In this document: in pieces, positions 1 through 4,118 of the stretch
Numbering within the stretch: the stretch's first letter is position 1
How the letters are laid out: each line of letters opens with the position of its first letter
Origin: an uncultured Peptococcaceae bacterium
GTDB taxonomy: Bacteria; Bacillota; Peptococcia; Peptococcales; Peptococcaceae
Assembly (NCBI GenBank): GCA_900553245.1
Contig: USCP01000131.1
Location: 1 to 5,476 of the forward strand
Reading direction: 5' to 3'
Length of the DNA: 5,476 bases
The notes under the pieces: model-generated
The model's input: only the letters and a program-made list of their open reading frames with translations
Databases searched by the model: none
Told to the model about the DNA's origin: nothing
Made by a program: the position numbers and the translations under genes

Positions 1-114
1 ATCATGGGATATCTTGGTGGCGCACGCATCTTCCGTGTGCACAATGTACGCATCAATCGCCGTTGCCTCGACACCGTGGCACACATGGAGGCAATGAAAC
101 ATGGACAAAATTAG
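1..114 (+). CDS. folP: Dihydropteroate synthase, C-terminal end (partial)
   Basis: The first reading frame runs open from the window edge to a TAG at 112-114 and encodes 37 residues. It contains the stretch GGARIFRVHNVRINRRCLD, which matches the last strand and helix of dihydropteroate synthases, where an R-V-H-D/N motif near the C-terminus contacts the pterin pyrophosphate and phosphate. The enzyme joins 6-hydroxymethyl-dihydropterin pyrophosphate to p-aminobenzoate in the cytoplasm and is the sulfonamide target. The next gene (folB-folK) begins inside it with a 14-nt overlap, so the two are very probably translationally coupled, and that gene's two activities make the pterin substrate of FolP. 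Only the tail is visible, so identification rests on this motif plus context. Confidence 0.85.
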   Translation: MMGYLGGARIFRVHNVRINRRCLDTVAHMEAMKHGQN

Positions 115-922
115 TCTTGTACATCTTGAAGTCTTTGCCCACCACGGCGTCTTTGACCACGAAAAAGAAAACGGCCAAACCTTTTACCTTGACTGCGAAT
201 GCAGCCTCTCTACCCGCACCGCCGGTCTTAGCGACGCCCTAGACGACGCCTTGGATTACGGTGCCTTGGCACACCGCCTGACCGCCTTTTTTCAAGAAAA
301 AACCTTTGACCTCATCGAAGCCGCCGCCGAATACTGCGCCACCGCCCTCTTGCACGAGTTTCCGCTTATCCGCAGCCTGCGCCTTTCCGTGAAAAAACCG
401 TCCGCACCGATTGGACTTCCTGTGGACTATCCAATGCTCACCATCGAACGCAGCTGGAAGCCGGTAATCCTCGCCCTTGGCAGCAACATCGAACCCTGCC
501 AAGCCCACCTCGACGCCGCCGTTGACATGATGCGCCAACATCCGGACATGCGCCTCCTAAAGACCGCCAGCTGGATTGAAACCGAACCATGGGGCTACAC
601 CGACCAACCAACCTTTATCAACGGCGCCGTGATGATTGAAACCCTGCTCCCCCCTCACGAACTCTTGAACGTCATCCACGATATGGAACACGCCGAAGGC
701 CGTGAACGCATCATCCACTGGGGCCCACGGACCTTGGATATCGACATCATCTACTACGACAACCTGCTCATGAACACCGAGGACCTCACCATCCCCCACG
801 CTCTCTGCATGCAGCGTGCCTTTGTGATGGACCCCGTCACCGAAATCGCCCCATACTGGGTCGATCCCCGCTACGGCAAAACCATCTCCGTCCTCTGGGA
901 AGGCGAAAAGAAAAATATCTAA
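101..922 (+). CDS. folBK: Bifunctional dihydroneopterin aldolase / HPPK fusion
   Basis: This 273-residue cytoplasmic protein carries out two consecutive folate steps: aldol cleavage of dihydroneopterin to 6-hydroxymethyl-dihydropterin, then its pyrophosphorylation with ATP. Residues 1-117 are FolB. E21, in HEKENGQTF, matches the conserved glutamate; Y53 is in LDYG; E73, in LIEAAAE, is the pterin-binding glutamate; and K99, in KKPSAPIG, is the catalytic lysine. Residues 121-268 are FolK: ALGSN at 125-129, the substrate-loop arginines R201/R203, the HPPK signature HWGPRTLDIDII at 206-217 with the Mg-binding pair D213 and D215, then H233 and R239. All key residues are present. GGAGG at 87-91 lies 9 nt before the ATG, and the start overlaps folP. 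The linker is almost absent, so the two domains are directly joined. Such fusions are known in Firmicutes (compare SulD of pneumococcus). Confidence 0.96.
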   Translation: MDKISLVHLEVFAHHGVFDHEKENGQTFYLDCECSLSTRTAGLSDALDDALDYGALAHRLTAFFQEKTFDLIEAAAEYCATALLHEFPLIRSLRLSVKKPSAPIGLPVDYPMLTIERSWKPVILALGSNIEPCQAHLDAAVDMMRQHPDMRLLKTASWIETEPWGYTDQPTFINGAVMIETLLPPHELLNVIHDMEHAEGRERIIHWGPRTLDIDIIYYDNLLMNTEDLTIPHALCMQRAFVMDPVTEIAPYWVDPRYGKTISVLWEGEKKNI

Positions 923-925
923 AAT

Positions 926-963
926 AAAACGGACTGCTTCTAGAAGGCAGTCCGTTTTTTATT
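926..963 (+). terminator. Rho-independent terminator of the folate operon
   Basis: The arms AAAACGGACTGC (927-938 region) and GCAGTCCGTTTT (947-958) form a stem of 11-12 bp around a short loop. A T-rich run follows the stem, starting only 4 nt after the folBK stop codon. The A-rich left flank means it could also stop transcription arriving on the other strand. Confidence 0.93.
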
Positions 964-983
964 TTTTCTCACTATGCTATAAT
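955..983 (+). promoter_or_regulatory. Extended -10 promoter of the yjdF operon
   Basis: TATAAT at 978-983 is preceded by TG plus one base at 975-977, which is a perfect extended -10 element. The -35 region 17 bp upstream is only a T-run shared with the terminator tail, so recognition probably depends on the extended -10. Transcription would start near 990 and give a leader of about 180 nt before the yjdF ATG. Confidence 0.72.
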
Positions 984-1003
984 TGAATGAGCAATATATA
1001 AGT

Positions 1004-1165
1004 GAATCATGCGCAATGCGCTTGATTCCAAACACAAAGATAAAAACGCAATGTACATGAATCAATGTACTAGAGCTGGTAGGTAGCCCAGCCGTCCTAT
1101 AATCATAGGGTAAGTAACCTGCCCTCCGGGTTGTCCATTCTTTGTTCAGCAACTATTTAGGAGGG
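1004..1165 (+). promoter_or_regulatory. yjdF riboswitch leader (azaaromatic-sensing)
   Basis: This leader lies between a promoter and a yjdF gene, exactly where the yjdF riboswitch class occurs. That class is known to bind planar azaaromatic compounds. Visible helices are: 1004-1009 with 1023-1028 plus GCGC/GCGC at 1011-1021; GTACAT 1053-1058 with ATGTAC 1065-1070; GCTGG 1075-1079 with CCAGC 1088-1092; CCTAT 1096-1100 with ATAGG 1105-1109; and AACC(T) 1116-1120 with (G)GGTT 1128-1132. The last hairpin loop contains CCCTCC (1122-1127), a perfect complement of the GGAGGG Shine-Dalgarno (1160-1165), so control at translation initiation is likely. The class assignment comes from gene context and my recollection of the motif core (TAGAGCTGGTAGG); no covariance model was run. 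The helices are read directly from the sequence. The aptamer core is probably about 1050-1140. Confidence 0.85.
1159..1165 (+). promoter_or_regulatory. yjdF Shine-Dalgarno, likely masked by the leader
   Basis: AGGAGGG lies 6 nt before the ATG at 1172. It decides that start over an in-frame upstream ATG at 1142, which has no ribosome site and lies inside the leader. Six of its bases match the leader loop at 1122-1127, giving a direct route for ligand-dependent masking. Confidence 0.75.
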
Positions 1166-1171
1166 ATTTTG

Positions 1172-1588
1172 ATGAACAAAGTCATTGGAACACTAACCGT
1201 CTATTTTGAGAAACCTTTTTGGGTGGGTGTATTTGAACGCATTGACAACGGACAACTATCCGTCGCAAAAATTATTTTTGGCGCAGAACCCAAGGATTGC
1301 GAGATTCTTGACTATGTCAATAAGCACTATACGAAGCTACAATTTAGCCCAGCCCTCGATGCTGTTGTCAAAGAAAAGAAACACAATCCCAAAAGAATGC
1401 AACGGGAAGCAAAAAAGCAAACACAACAATCGGGCATCGGCACAAAAGCGCAGCAAGCCTTAAAAAAGCAGCAAGAACAAAATAAATACGAGCGAAAAAC
1501 AAAAACTCGCCAACAAAAAGAAGCCGACGCCCTTAGAAAGTTTGAATTAAAGCAGAAAAAAAGAATTGAAAAACACAAAGGGCATTAA
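1172..1588 (+). CDS. yjdF: YjdF family protein (DUF2992)
   Basis: The product is a 138-residue, very basic, probably cytoplasmic protein. The N-terminal part, with LTVYFEKPFWVGVFE (8-22) and FGAEPKDCEIL (36-46), and the conserved NPKRMQREAKK (72-82) and GIGTKAQQALK (88-98) segments match Bacillus subtilis YjdF along its length. The last 50 residues are almost entirely K, R, Q and E and should form a long charged helix, which suggests nucleic-acid binding, but no biochemical function is established for the family. The gene sits directly behind its riboswitch and has an AGGAGGG site 6 nt before the ATG. Two small membrane protein genes follow without a terminator, so they should share the switch. 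The family is usually discussed as part of a response to toxic planar N-heterocycles; that role is inferred from the riboswitch ligand. Confidence 0.92.
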   Translation: MNKVIGTLTVYFEKPFWVGVFERIDNGQLSVAKIIFGAEPKDCEILDYVNKHYTKLQFSPALDAVVKEKKHNPKRMQREAKKQTQQSGIGTKAQQALKKQQEQNKYERKTKTRQQKEADALRKFELKQKKRIEKHKGH

Positions 1589-1632
1589 CAACCTTGCGCC
1601 ACGTCAATCACTGCCCCAAAGGAGGAACCACA

Positions 1633-1806
1633 ATGAAAGCATTCCTGTTATTGCTAATAATTGCCGCCATCCTCTGCACACTATTTGCCAATCAAATCGA
1701 TACCGCCGTAAACGGCAAGCAACAGGTCAGAAAGGTCATCCTCGTATTTAGCATTGGCACCATATTGGTGTGTCTCATTGCTATGGCAGCAATGTACTTG
1801 GCCTAG
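1633..1806 (+). CDS. Small two-helix membrane protein
   Basis: This 57-residue protein is not one I recognise. Residues 3-19 (LLLLIIAAILCTLF core) and 35-56 are two strongly hydrophobic segments. The short linker (NQIDTAVNGKQQVRK) carries a cluster of positive charge just before the second helix, so both ends probably lie on the outer side or the hairpin inserts with the loop inside. An AAAGGAGG ribosome site ends 7 nt before ATG 1633. An in-frame ATG at 1594 has no such site and would use the ribosome site as coding sequence, so 1633 is chosen. The gene starts 44 nt after yjdF and no terminator separates them, so it belongs to the riboswitch-controlled operon. A membrane partner or an efflux-like accessory role is possible but unproven. 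Confidence 0.82.
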   Translation: MKAFLLLLIIAAILCTLFANQIDTAVNGKQQVRKVILVFSIGTILVCLIAMAAMYLA

Positions 1807-1888
1807 ACAACCACCCACAAACAACAAGCCAGAGAAAAACCGTCTCTGTCGTCTAAATTAAAACGAAACACCGAAAGGAGGGCACATC

Positions 1889-2131
1889 ATGCGTACCCTC
1901 AAAATAATCTGCACCGTCTGTGGGGTTGGCTTAGGTGCAGCAAGCCTGCTACACCTCCTCTCCTTTGACATTGCTATGCCGCTCATGTTCATGTTGATCG
2001 TTTGCCTTAATCTCATTTGCGCCAAAGAGTGTCATGACAAAGCGGATAAAAGTGGCGCATTGCTTTATCTCGGCGTAGCGATGTTTCTTGCTATTGTGAC
2101 CCTCTACAATCTCGCAAACAAATTCATGTAA
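1889..2131 (+). CDS. Small three-helix membrane protein (DUF3953-like?)
   Basis: This 80-residue protein has three predicted membrane segments: 6-24, 28-45 and 57-75. Short polar joins separate them; the second join (KECHDKADKSG, 46-56) is charged and includes C48 and H49. The overall plan, a glycine-rich first helix and a paired second and third helix with YN near the end, recalls small Firmicutes membrane proteins such as DUF3953, but this is only an impression. AAAGGAGG at 1875-1882 lies 6 nt before the ATG. It is the third gene of the yjdF operon and is followed 7 nt later by the operon terminator. The 82-nt gap from the preceding gene has no promoter or terminator that I can see, only a weak 5-bp hairpin (AGAGA/TCTCT). 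Confidence 0.84.
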   Translation: MRTLKIICTVCGVGLGAASLLHLLSFDIAMPLMFMLIVCLNLICAKECHDKADKSGALLYLGVAMFLAIVTLYNLANKFM

Positions 2132-2137
2132 CACAAC

Positions 2138-2176
2138 AAAAAGGACTGCCCACTCGGACAGTCCTTTTATTTTTTT
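2138..2176 (+). terminator. Terminator of the yjdF operon, bidirectional in form
   Basis: AAAAGGACTG (2139-2148) pairs perfectly with CAGTCCTTTT (2159-2168), and ATTTTTTT follows. The A-run on the left would serve as the T-run for transcripts from the other strand. The right arm and part of the loop (2153-2168) recur exactly at 2820-2835. Confidence 0.92.
2153..2168. repeat. 16-nt direct repeat, left copy
   Basis: CTCGGACAGTCCTTTT is the loop part and right arm of the yjdF-operon terminator. It is identical to 2820-2835. Together the two copies bracket the decayed accessory patch at 2169-2819. Confidence 0.8.
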
Positions 2177-2201
2177 GGGGGGTTCTTCACGAATTTCGAT
2201 T

Positions 2202-2242
2202 GAAAAATAAAACAGGTGAAGTGCTTATCGTAACACTCCACC
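2202..2242 (-). terminator. Probable terminator downstream of the abiF remnant
   Basis: Read on the minus strand, GGTGGAGTG (2242-2234) pairs with CACTTCACC (2223-2215) over 9 positions, one of them a G-U wobble. TGTTTTATTTTT follows. The place and strand fit the 3' end of the truncated Abi_2 gene. On the plus strand the wobble becomes an A-C mismatch and no T-run follows, so the minus strand is favoured. Confidence 0.6.
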
Positions 2243-2315
2243 GAAAGCCTAACCGGTTTGAGCCTAACAATGCTTGGTTAAGTCTGCTTTACTATTTTAT
2301 ACAACTCTGTTTCAT

Positions 2316-2471
2316 TTATATACTTAGATGTGCTTTCCAATCCAAACGATAAAACCCAACTGACCTTAATACCTCTTCTACGTCCGCACGAGAAGTAATT
2401 AACATTCCTGCATCAATATATGATTGTACCTGCTGCGCTATTGTTAATATTTGTTTTGGATATTGATACAT
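2316..2471 (-). pseudogene. Truncated Abi_2 / AbiF-like abortive infection gene
   Basis: Fifty-one codons remain, and the N-terminal 43 are typical of Abi_2 (AbiD/AbiF) proteins: LTIAQQVQSYIDAGM (9-23), a polar turn, then EEVLRSVGFYRL (32-43), where the family continues with R-G-Y and an aromatic stretch. Here the sequence changes to unrelated residues (DWKAHLSI) and stops. Full-length members have roughly 250-350 residues with an RNase-like HEPN active site further along, so the effector domain is gone. The start at 2471 is chosen because GGAG lies 6 nt before it; an ATG 4 codons upstream would overlap that site. Its promoter and terminator-ended leader RNA are preserved upstream. A second frame stays open from about 2335 to a stop at 2278-2280, which may be the residual C-terminus after an internal deletion. 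Confidence 0.8.
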
Positions 2472-2485
2472 AAAACACTCCATAA

Positions 2486-2541
2486 ATAAAAAAACCCCCA
2501 CCGGGTTGCGCATGAAAATCAGAGGCGTGGCGGGTTCTGTT
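2486..2541 (-). ncRNA. AbiF-type leader RNA (candidate)
   Basis: On the minus strand, a short transcript starting near 2541 would open with AACCC-G-CCAC (2536-2527). It would close with GTGG-GGGTT (2501-2493), a 9-bp stem with one bulged G followed at once by seven or more T residues. The interior (2526-2502) holds a small TGA/TCA hairpin and an unpaired ACCCG. The RNA ends about 15 nt before the Abi_2 start codon, with the ribosome site just beyond the T-run. AbiF/Abi_2 genes are known to be preceded by a conserved small RNA, and recent work treats AbiF and its RNA as a toxin-antitoxin pair related to the ancestry of Cas13. Identification with that class comes from position and form, not from a model search. 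It could instead be a plain attenuator. Confidence 0.6.
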
Positions 2542-2547
2542 GCTATT

Positions 2548-2576
2548 ATTATACAACTTCTATTGTAGGATTACAA
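2548..2576 (-). promoter_or_regulatory. Promoter of the AbiF-type RNA and abiF remnant
   Basis: On the minus strand, TTGTAA (2576-2571) and a perfect TATAAT (2553-2548) are separated by 17 bp. Transcription would start near 2541, a few bases before the first stem of the leader RNA. This promoter looks intact although the gene it served is broken. Confidence 0.75.
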
Positions 2577-2680
2577 TACATGCGTTACATAGTAAAAATA
2601 ATAAACCGAACTCCCGAATCTGTGTTATGAAAAAGCTACCAAGCCAACACATTACAGATAATGAAAAGAAGGATTTCCAC

Positions 2681-2819
2681 ATGGCTACTATAACACAAGA
2701 TATAAAATTTCGACCATTCTTAATTCGTTACGCCGAAAAACACGGGGTTACCAAAGCATCTCGCAAATATACAACCAATCGACAAGATATTTATCGTTGA
2801 AAAATCGCTATGATGGCGC
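2681..2819 (+). pseudogene. Transposase N-terminal fragment, frameshifted
   Basis: The frame from ATG 2681 gives 39 residues, MATITQDIKFRPFLIRYAEK and onward, then HGVTKASRKY and NRQDIYR. This is the N-terminal helix-turn-helix of IS481/IS3-like DDE transposases common in clostridia, where the next residues are W-K-x-R-x-D-G. A TGA at 2798-2800 interrupts it. Supplying one G there would read TGG and restore WKNRYDGA, so a single-base deletion has broken the frame. Similarity ends near 2819 at the 16-nt direct repeat. The integrase core (about 250 residues) is absent, and no second end or inverted repeat is visible. The fragment points away from the abiF remnant. It has an AAGGA site 8-9 nt before the ATG. 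Confidence 0.75.
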
Positions 2820-2835
2820 CTCGGACAGTCCTTTT
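2820..2835. repeat. 16-nt direct repeat, right copy (terminator half)
   Basis: This is an exact copy of 2153-2168. For the minus-strand gene that ends at 2837 it supplies only the first arm of a terminator (AAAAGGACTGTCCGAG), and the second arm is missing here. If 2169-2835 is removed, the terminator at 2138-2168 becomes the correct bidirectional terminator for that gene too. Confidence 0.8.
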
Positions 2836-2836
2836 C

Positions 2837-3346
2837 TTATATTCTATGATATTCCAGCTCCGCAAAGGGGCCGTATTGTTGCACCCTTTCCAGACGAAAA
2901 CGATGCAAGGCCTCCTTTTGGGCAAAAAGCGGAATCCCCTCACCCAAAAGCACCGGTGCCACTTGAATGATCAGCACATCCACCAGACCAGCGTCAAGAA
3001 GCGGTGCGAGGATGGTATTGCCGCCCACCACCCAAATATTTTTCTGCCCATCCTGCGCCTTTACAAATGTCACAGGGTCCGCACAAACCGCACGAAACCC
3101 CTCACAGTCAAGGGATTGATGTGTAAACACCACATTGTCCGTCGTTGGATAGACTTCACACGGCTTGGTCTGCTTGGCAATCTCATCAAAGGTACGTCGC
3201 CCCATCATCGTCATATCCATCTGCTCGTAAAACGCCTCATAACCGGTATCTGCTGTGGTGCCGGTATCATACAACCACGACAAGTCATGCTCCTTGGTGG
3301 CAAGATAGCCATCCAAGCTCACACATCCATAAAAATAAAACGCCAT
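2837..3346 (-). CDS. Dihydrofolate reductase family / RibD_C-like oxidoreductase
   Basis: The product is a complete 169-residue cytoplasmic protein. Its motifs are those of the RibD C-terminal / dihydrofolate-reductase-like fold (YyaP/YwjB type): CVSLDGYLA at 8-16, a DLSWL segment at 21-25, MGRRTFDE at 48-55, the NADPH-binding VVGGNTIL at 106-113, and VAPVLLGEGIPLF at 129-141. Such proteins are presumed NADPH-dependent reductases of unknown substrate; they are not the essential DHFR, and nothing ties this one to the folate genes at the left end. GAGGAGGG lies 7-8 nt before the ATG. The upstream leader carries the start of an XRE-type regulator reading frame that overlaps this gene by 62 nt. 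Its own terminator appears to have lost one arm to the event at 2169-2835. Confidence 0.92.
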   Translation of the reverse strand: MAFYFYGCVSLDGYLATKEHDLSWLYDTGTTADTGYEAFYEQMDMTMMGRRTFDEIAKQTKPCEVYPTTDNVVFTHQSLDCEGFRAVCADPVTFVKAQDGQKNIWVVGGNTILAPLLDAGLVDVLIIQVAPVLLGEGIPLFAQKEALHRFRLERVQQYGPFAELEYHRI

Positions 3347-3428
3347 TCTTCGCCCTCCTCACACCCACCGCCTCCTGCGAAAGCCCACACTTCTTGCGTG
3401 CATGAAACAATCGATTGCCTAAACGCAT
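3285..3428 (-). pseudogene. XRE-type regulator 5' remnant or leader ORF
   Basis: This minus-strand frame begins MRLGNRLFHARKKCGLSQEA, which is the first helix and start of the second helix of XRE/Cro-type helix-turn-helix regulators. The resemblance stops at about residue 22 (near 3363). The remaining 25 codons are a different frame of the downstream reductase gene, so the product would be a 47-residue chimera. The start has GGAG 8 nt upstream. It may be the stub left by a deletion that fused a regulator's promoter and first codons to the reductase gene. Alternatively it may be a translated leader whose ribosomes pass over the reductase start. Confidence 0.55.
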
Positions 3429-3459
3429 CTCCCTCACTCCCTTGTACTTTGATGCTTCC

Positions 3460-3468
3460 ATTTTATCA
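3460..3468 (-). promoter_or_regulatory. Candidate extended -10 promoter for the reductase gene
   Basis: On the minus strand TGATAAAAT (3468-3460) fits an extended -10 element, about 115 nt before the reductase ATG and 32 nt before the XRE-like start. No good -35 is seen at 17 bp. Confidence 0.45.
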
Positions 3469-3535
3469 AATACCGTCACCGATACCACCAAGAGAACCAT
3501 GCAAAAGCGCCCGTAAAATAAACAAATAGCACAAG

Positions 3536-3575
3536 AAAAGAAGGTGCACATCCCCTTCAAGGATGCGCACCTTCT
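3536..3575 (-). terminator. Terminator hairpin in repeat copy 1
   Basis: On the minus strand AGAAGGTGC (3575-3567) pairs with GCACCTTCT (3547-3539). The inner part GCATCC/GGATGT (3566-3561 with 3553-3548) continues the stem through one G-U wobble, giving 15 pairs around a 7-nt loop. TTTTCTT follows. It should end the transcript of the gene at 3639-4022. Confidence 0.85.
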
Positions 3576-3632
3576 CTTGTTGGCGCATAAAACCCTACTT
3601 TTACGCCCTGTAAATCCTCATCATCGCACCTT
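3536..3632 (-). repeat. 97-bp two-hairpin repeat, copy 1
   Basis: This segment aligns without gaps to 4701-4797 with 10 differences in 97 positions. Read on the minus strand it starts 6 nt after the membrane protein gene's stop. It forms GCGTAAAA/TTTTATGC (around 3608-3585), in which the one non-Watson-Crick position is a G-U wobble in this strand's RNA, and then the larger terminator hairpin. Nothing coding is evident in it apart from a 7-codon ATG-ATG frame that I do not trust. Confidence 0.85.
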
Positions 3633-3638
3633 AACCCC

Positions 3639-4022
3639 TCACTTCCGACTCCCCAAAGAAAGCCCTGCCAAAAGGGCCGAGAGATAGGTCACTAAGCCCA
3701 TATTTGCATAGACAGCAAGCATCGTTTCGCCCATGTGACTCACAACAGTGCCGCCCAAAATAGGCACCACTAAATGAACAGCCATCAGCACCAGAAACAC
3801 CGTCACAAAGATCTTCGTCGTTTCTGCCTTTTTTTGAAAGCCGATGCCACAGCAATAGCCAACCAGCAAAATCAGTATGGCAAGCATCGCCACCTTGACA
3901 CTATAAGCGCTGATGGGTGCAATCATAAAGTTACGCAACAAATCCCAATCATTCATCGCTGCATTCAGCCAACAAGCCACGCCACACAATACAAGGGCAA
4001 TAATATATCTCATCGCTTTCAT
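3639..4022 (-). CDS. Four-helix integral membrane protein, unknown
   Basis: I do not recognise this 127-residue protein. Four hydrophobic segments lie at about 6-22, 42-62, 71-91 and 101-124, with short loops and a charged turn QKKAETTK at 63-70 that is probably cytoplasmic. C57 and C58 sit side by side in helix 2. The C-terminus is short and basic (SRK). Two adjacent ATG codons are possible; GGAGG at 4034-4030 lies 7 nt from the second (4022) but only 4 nt from the first (4025), so the second is chosen. It lies 96 nt downstream of the anchored protein gene with no terminator between them, so the two may be partly co-transcribed. A transport or protein-partner role cannot be decided from the sequence. 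Confidence 0.8.
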   Translation of the reverse strand: MKAMRYIIALVLCGVACWLNAAMNDWDLLRNFMIAPISAYSVKVAMLAILILLVGYCCGIGFQKKAETTKIFVTVFLVLMAVHLVVPILGGTVVSHMGETMLAVYANMGLVTYLSALLAGLSLGSRK

Positions 4023-4081
4023 CATGCCGCCTCCGTTCTAAAGCTATCAGCCAGTGTGCAACACATACATTCTTTTTTGCC

Positions 4082-4090
4082 ATTTTAGCA
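4082..4090 (-). promoter_or_regulatory. Candidate extended -10 promoter for the four-helix protein
   Basis: TGCTAAAAT on the minus strand (4090-4082) has the extended -10 form and lies 60 nt before the start codon. The -35 position (near CAAGGG) is poor. Confidence 0.45.
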
Positions 4091-4118
4091 TAATAATGTA
4101 CGCCCCCTTGTCTGCGAT

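Noticed and set aside
239..799. Long open frames on the minus strand inside folBK.
   Set aside because: They are shadows of a well-supported gene on the plus strand and have no ribosome sites or family resemblance.
940..1152. Minus-strand open frame across the yjdF leader.
   Set aside because: The region is a structured 5' leader with a promoter and riboswitch helices on the plus strand, and the frame has no coding features.
1825..1855. AGAGA/TCTCT hairpin between the two small membrane genes, considered as a terminator.
   Set aside because: The stem is only 5 bp and no T-run follows, so it would not separate the genes.
2246..2280. AGCCTAAC present twice (2246-2253, 2261-2268) with an AACCGGTT palindrome, considered as an attachment or operator site.
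   Set aside because: The repeats are short, there is no second site elsewhere in the window, and no integrase is present. I treat it as chance or decayed sequence.
2810..3529. A 239-codon plus-strand open frame.
   Set aside because: It lies antisense to the reductase gene, its composition is typical of a shadow frame, and it has no convincing ribosome site. The minus-strand protein explains the region.
3603..3626. A 7-codon minus-strand frame beginning ATG-ATG (MMRIYRA, MMRICRA in the other copy) inside both 97-bp repeats.
   Set aside because: It is very short, the ribosome site is poor, and only two copies are available. One of the two substitutions changes an amino acid, so there is no sign of coding constraint.
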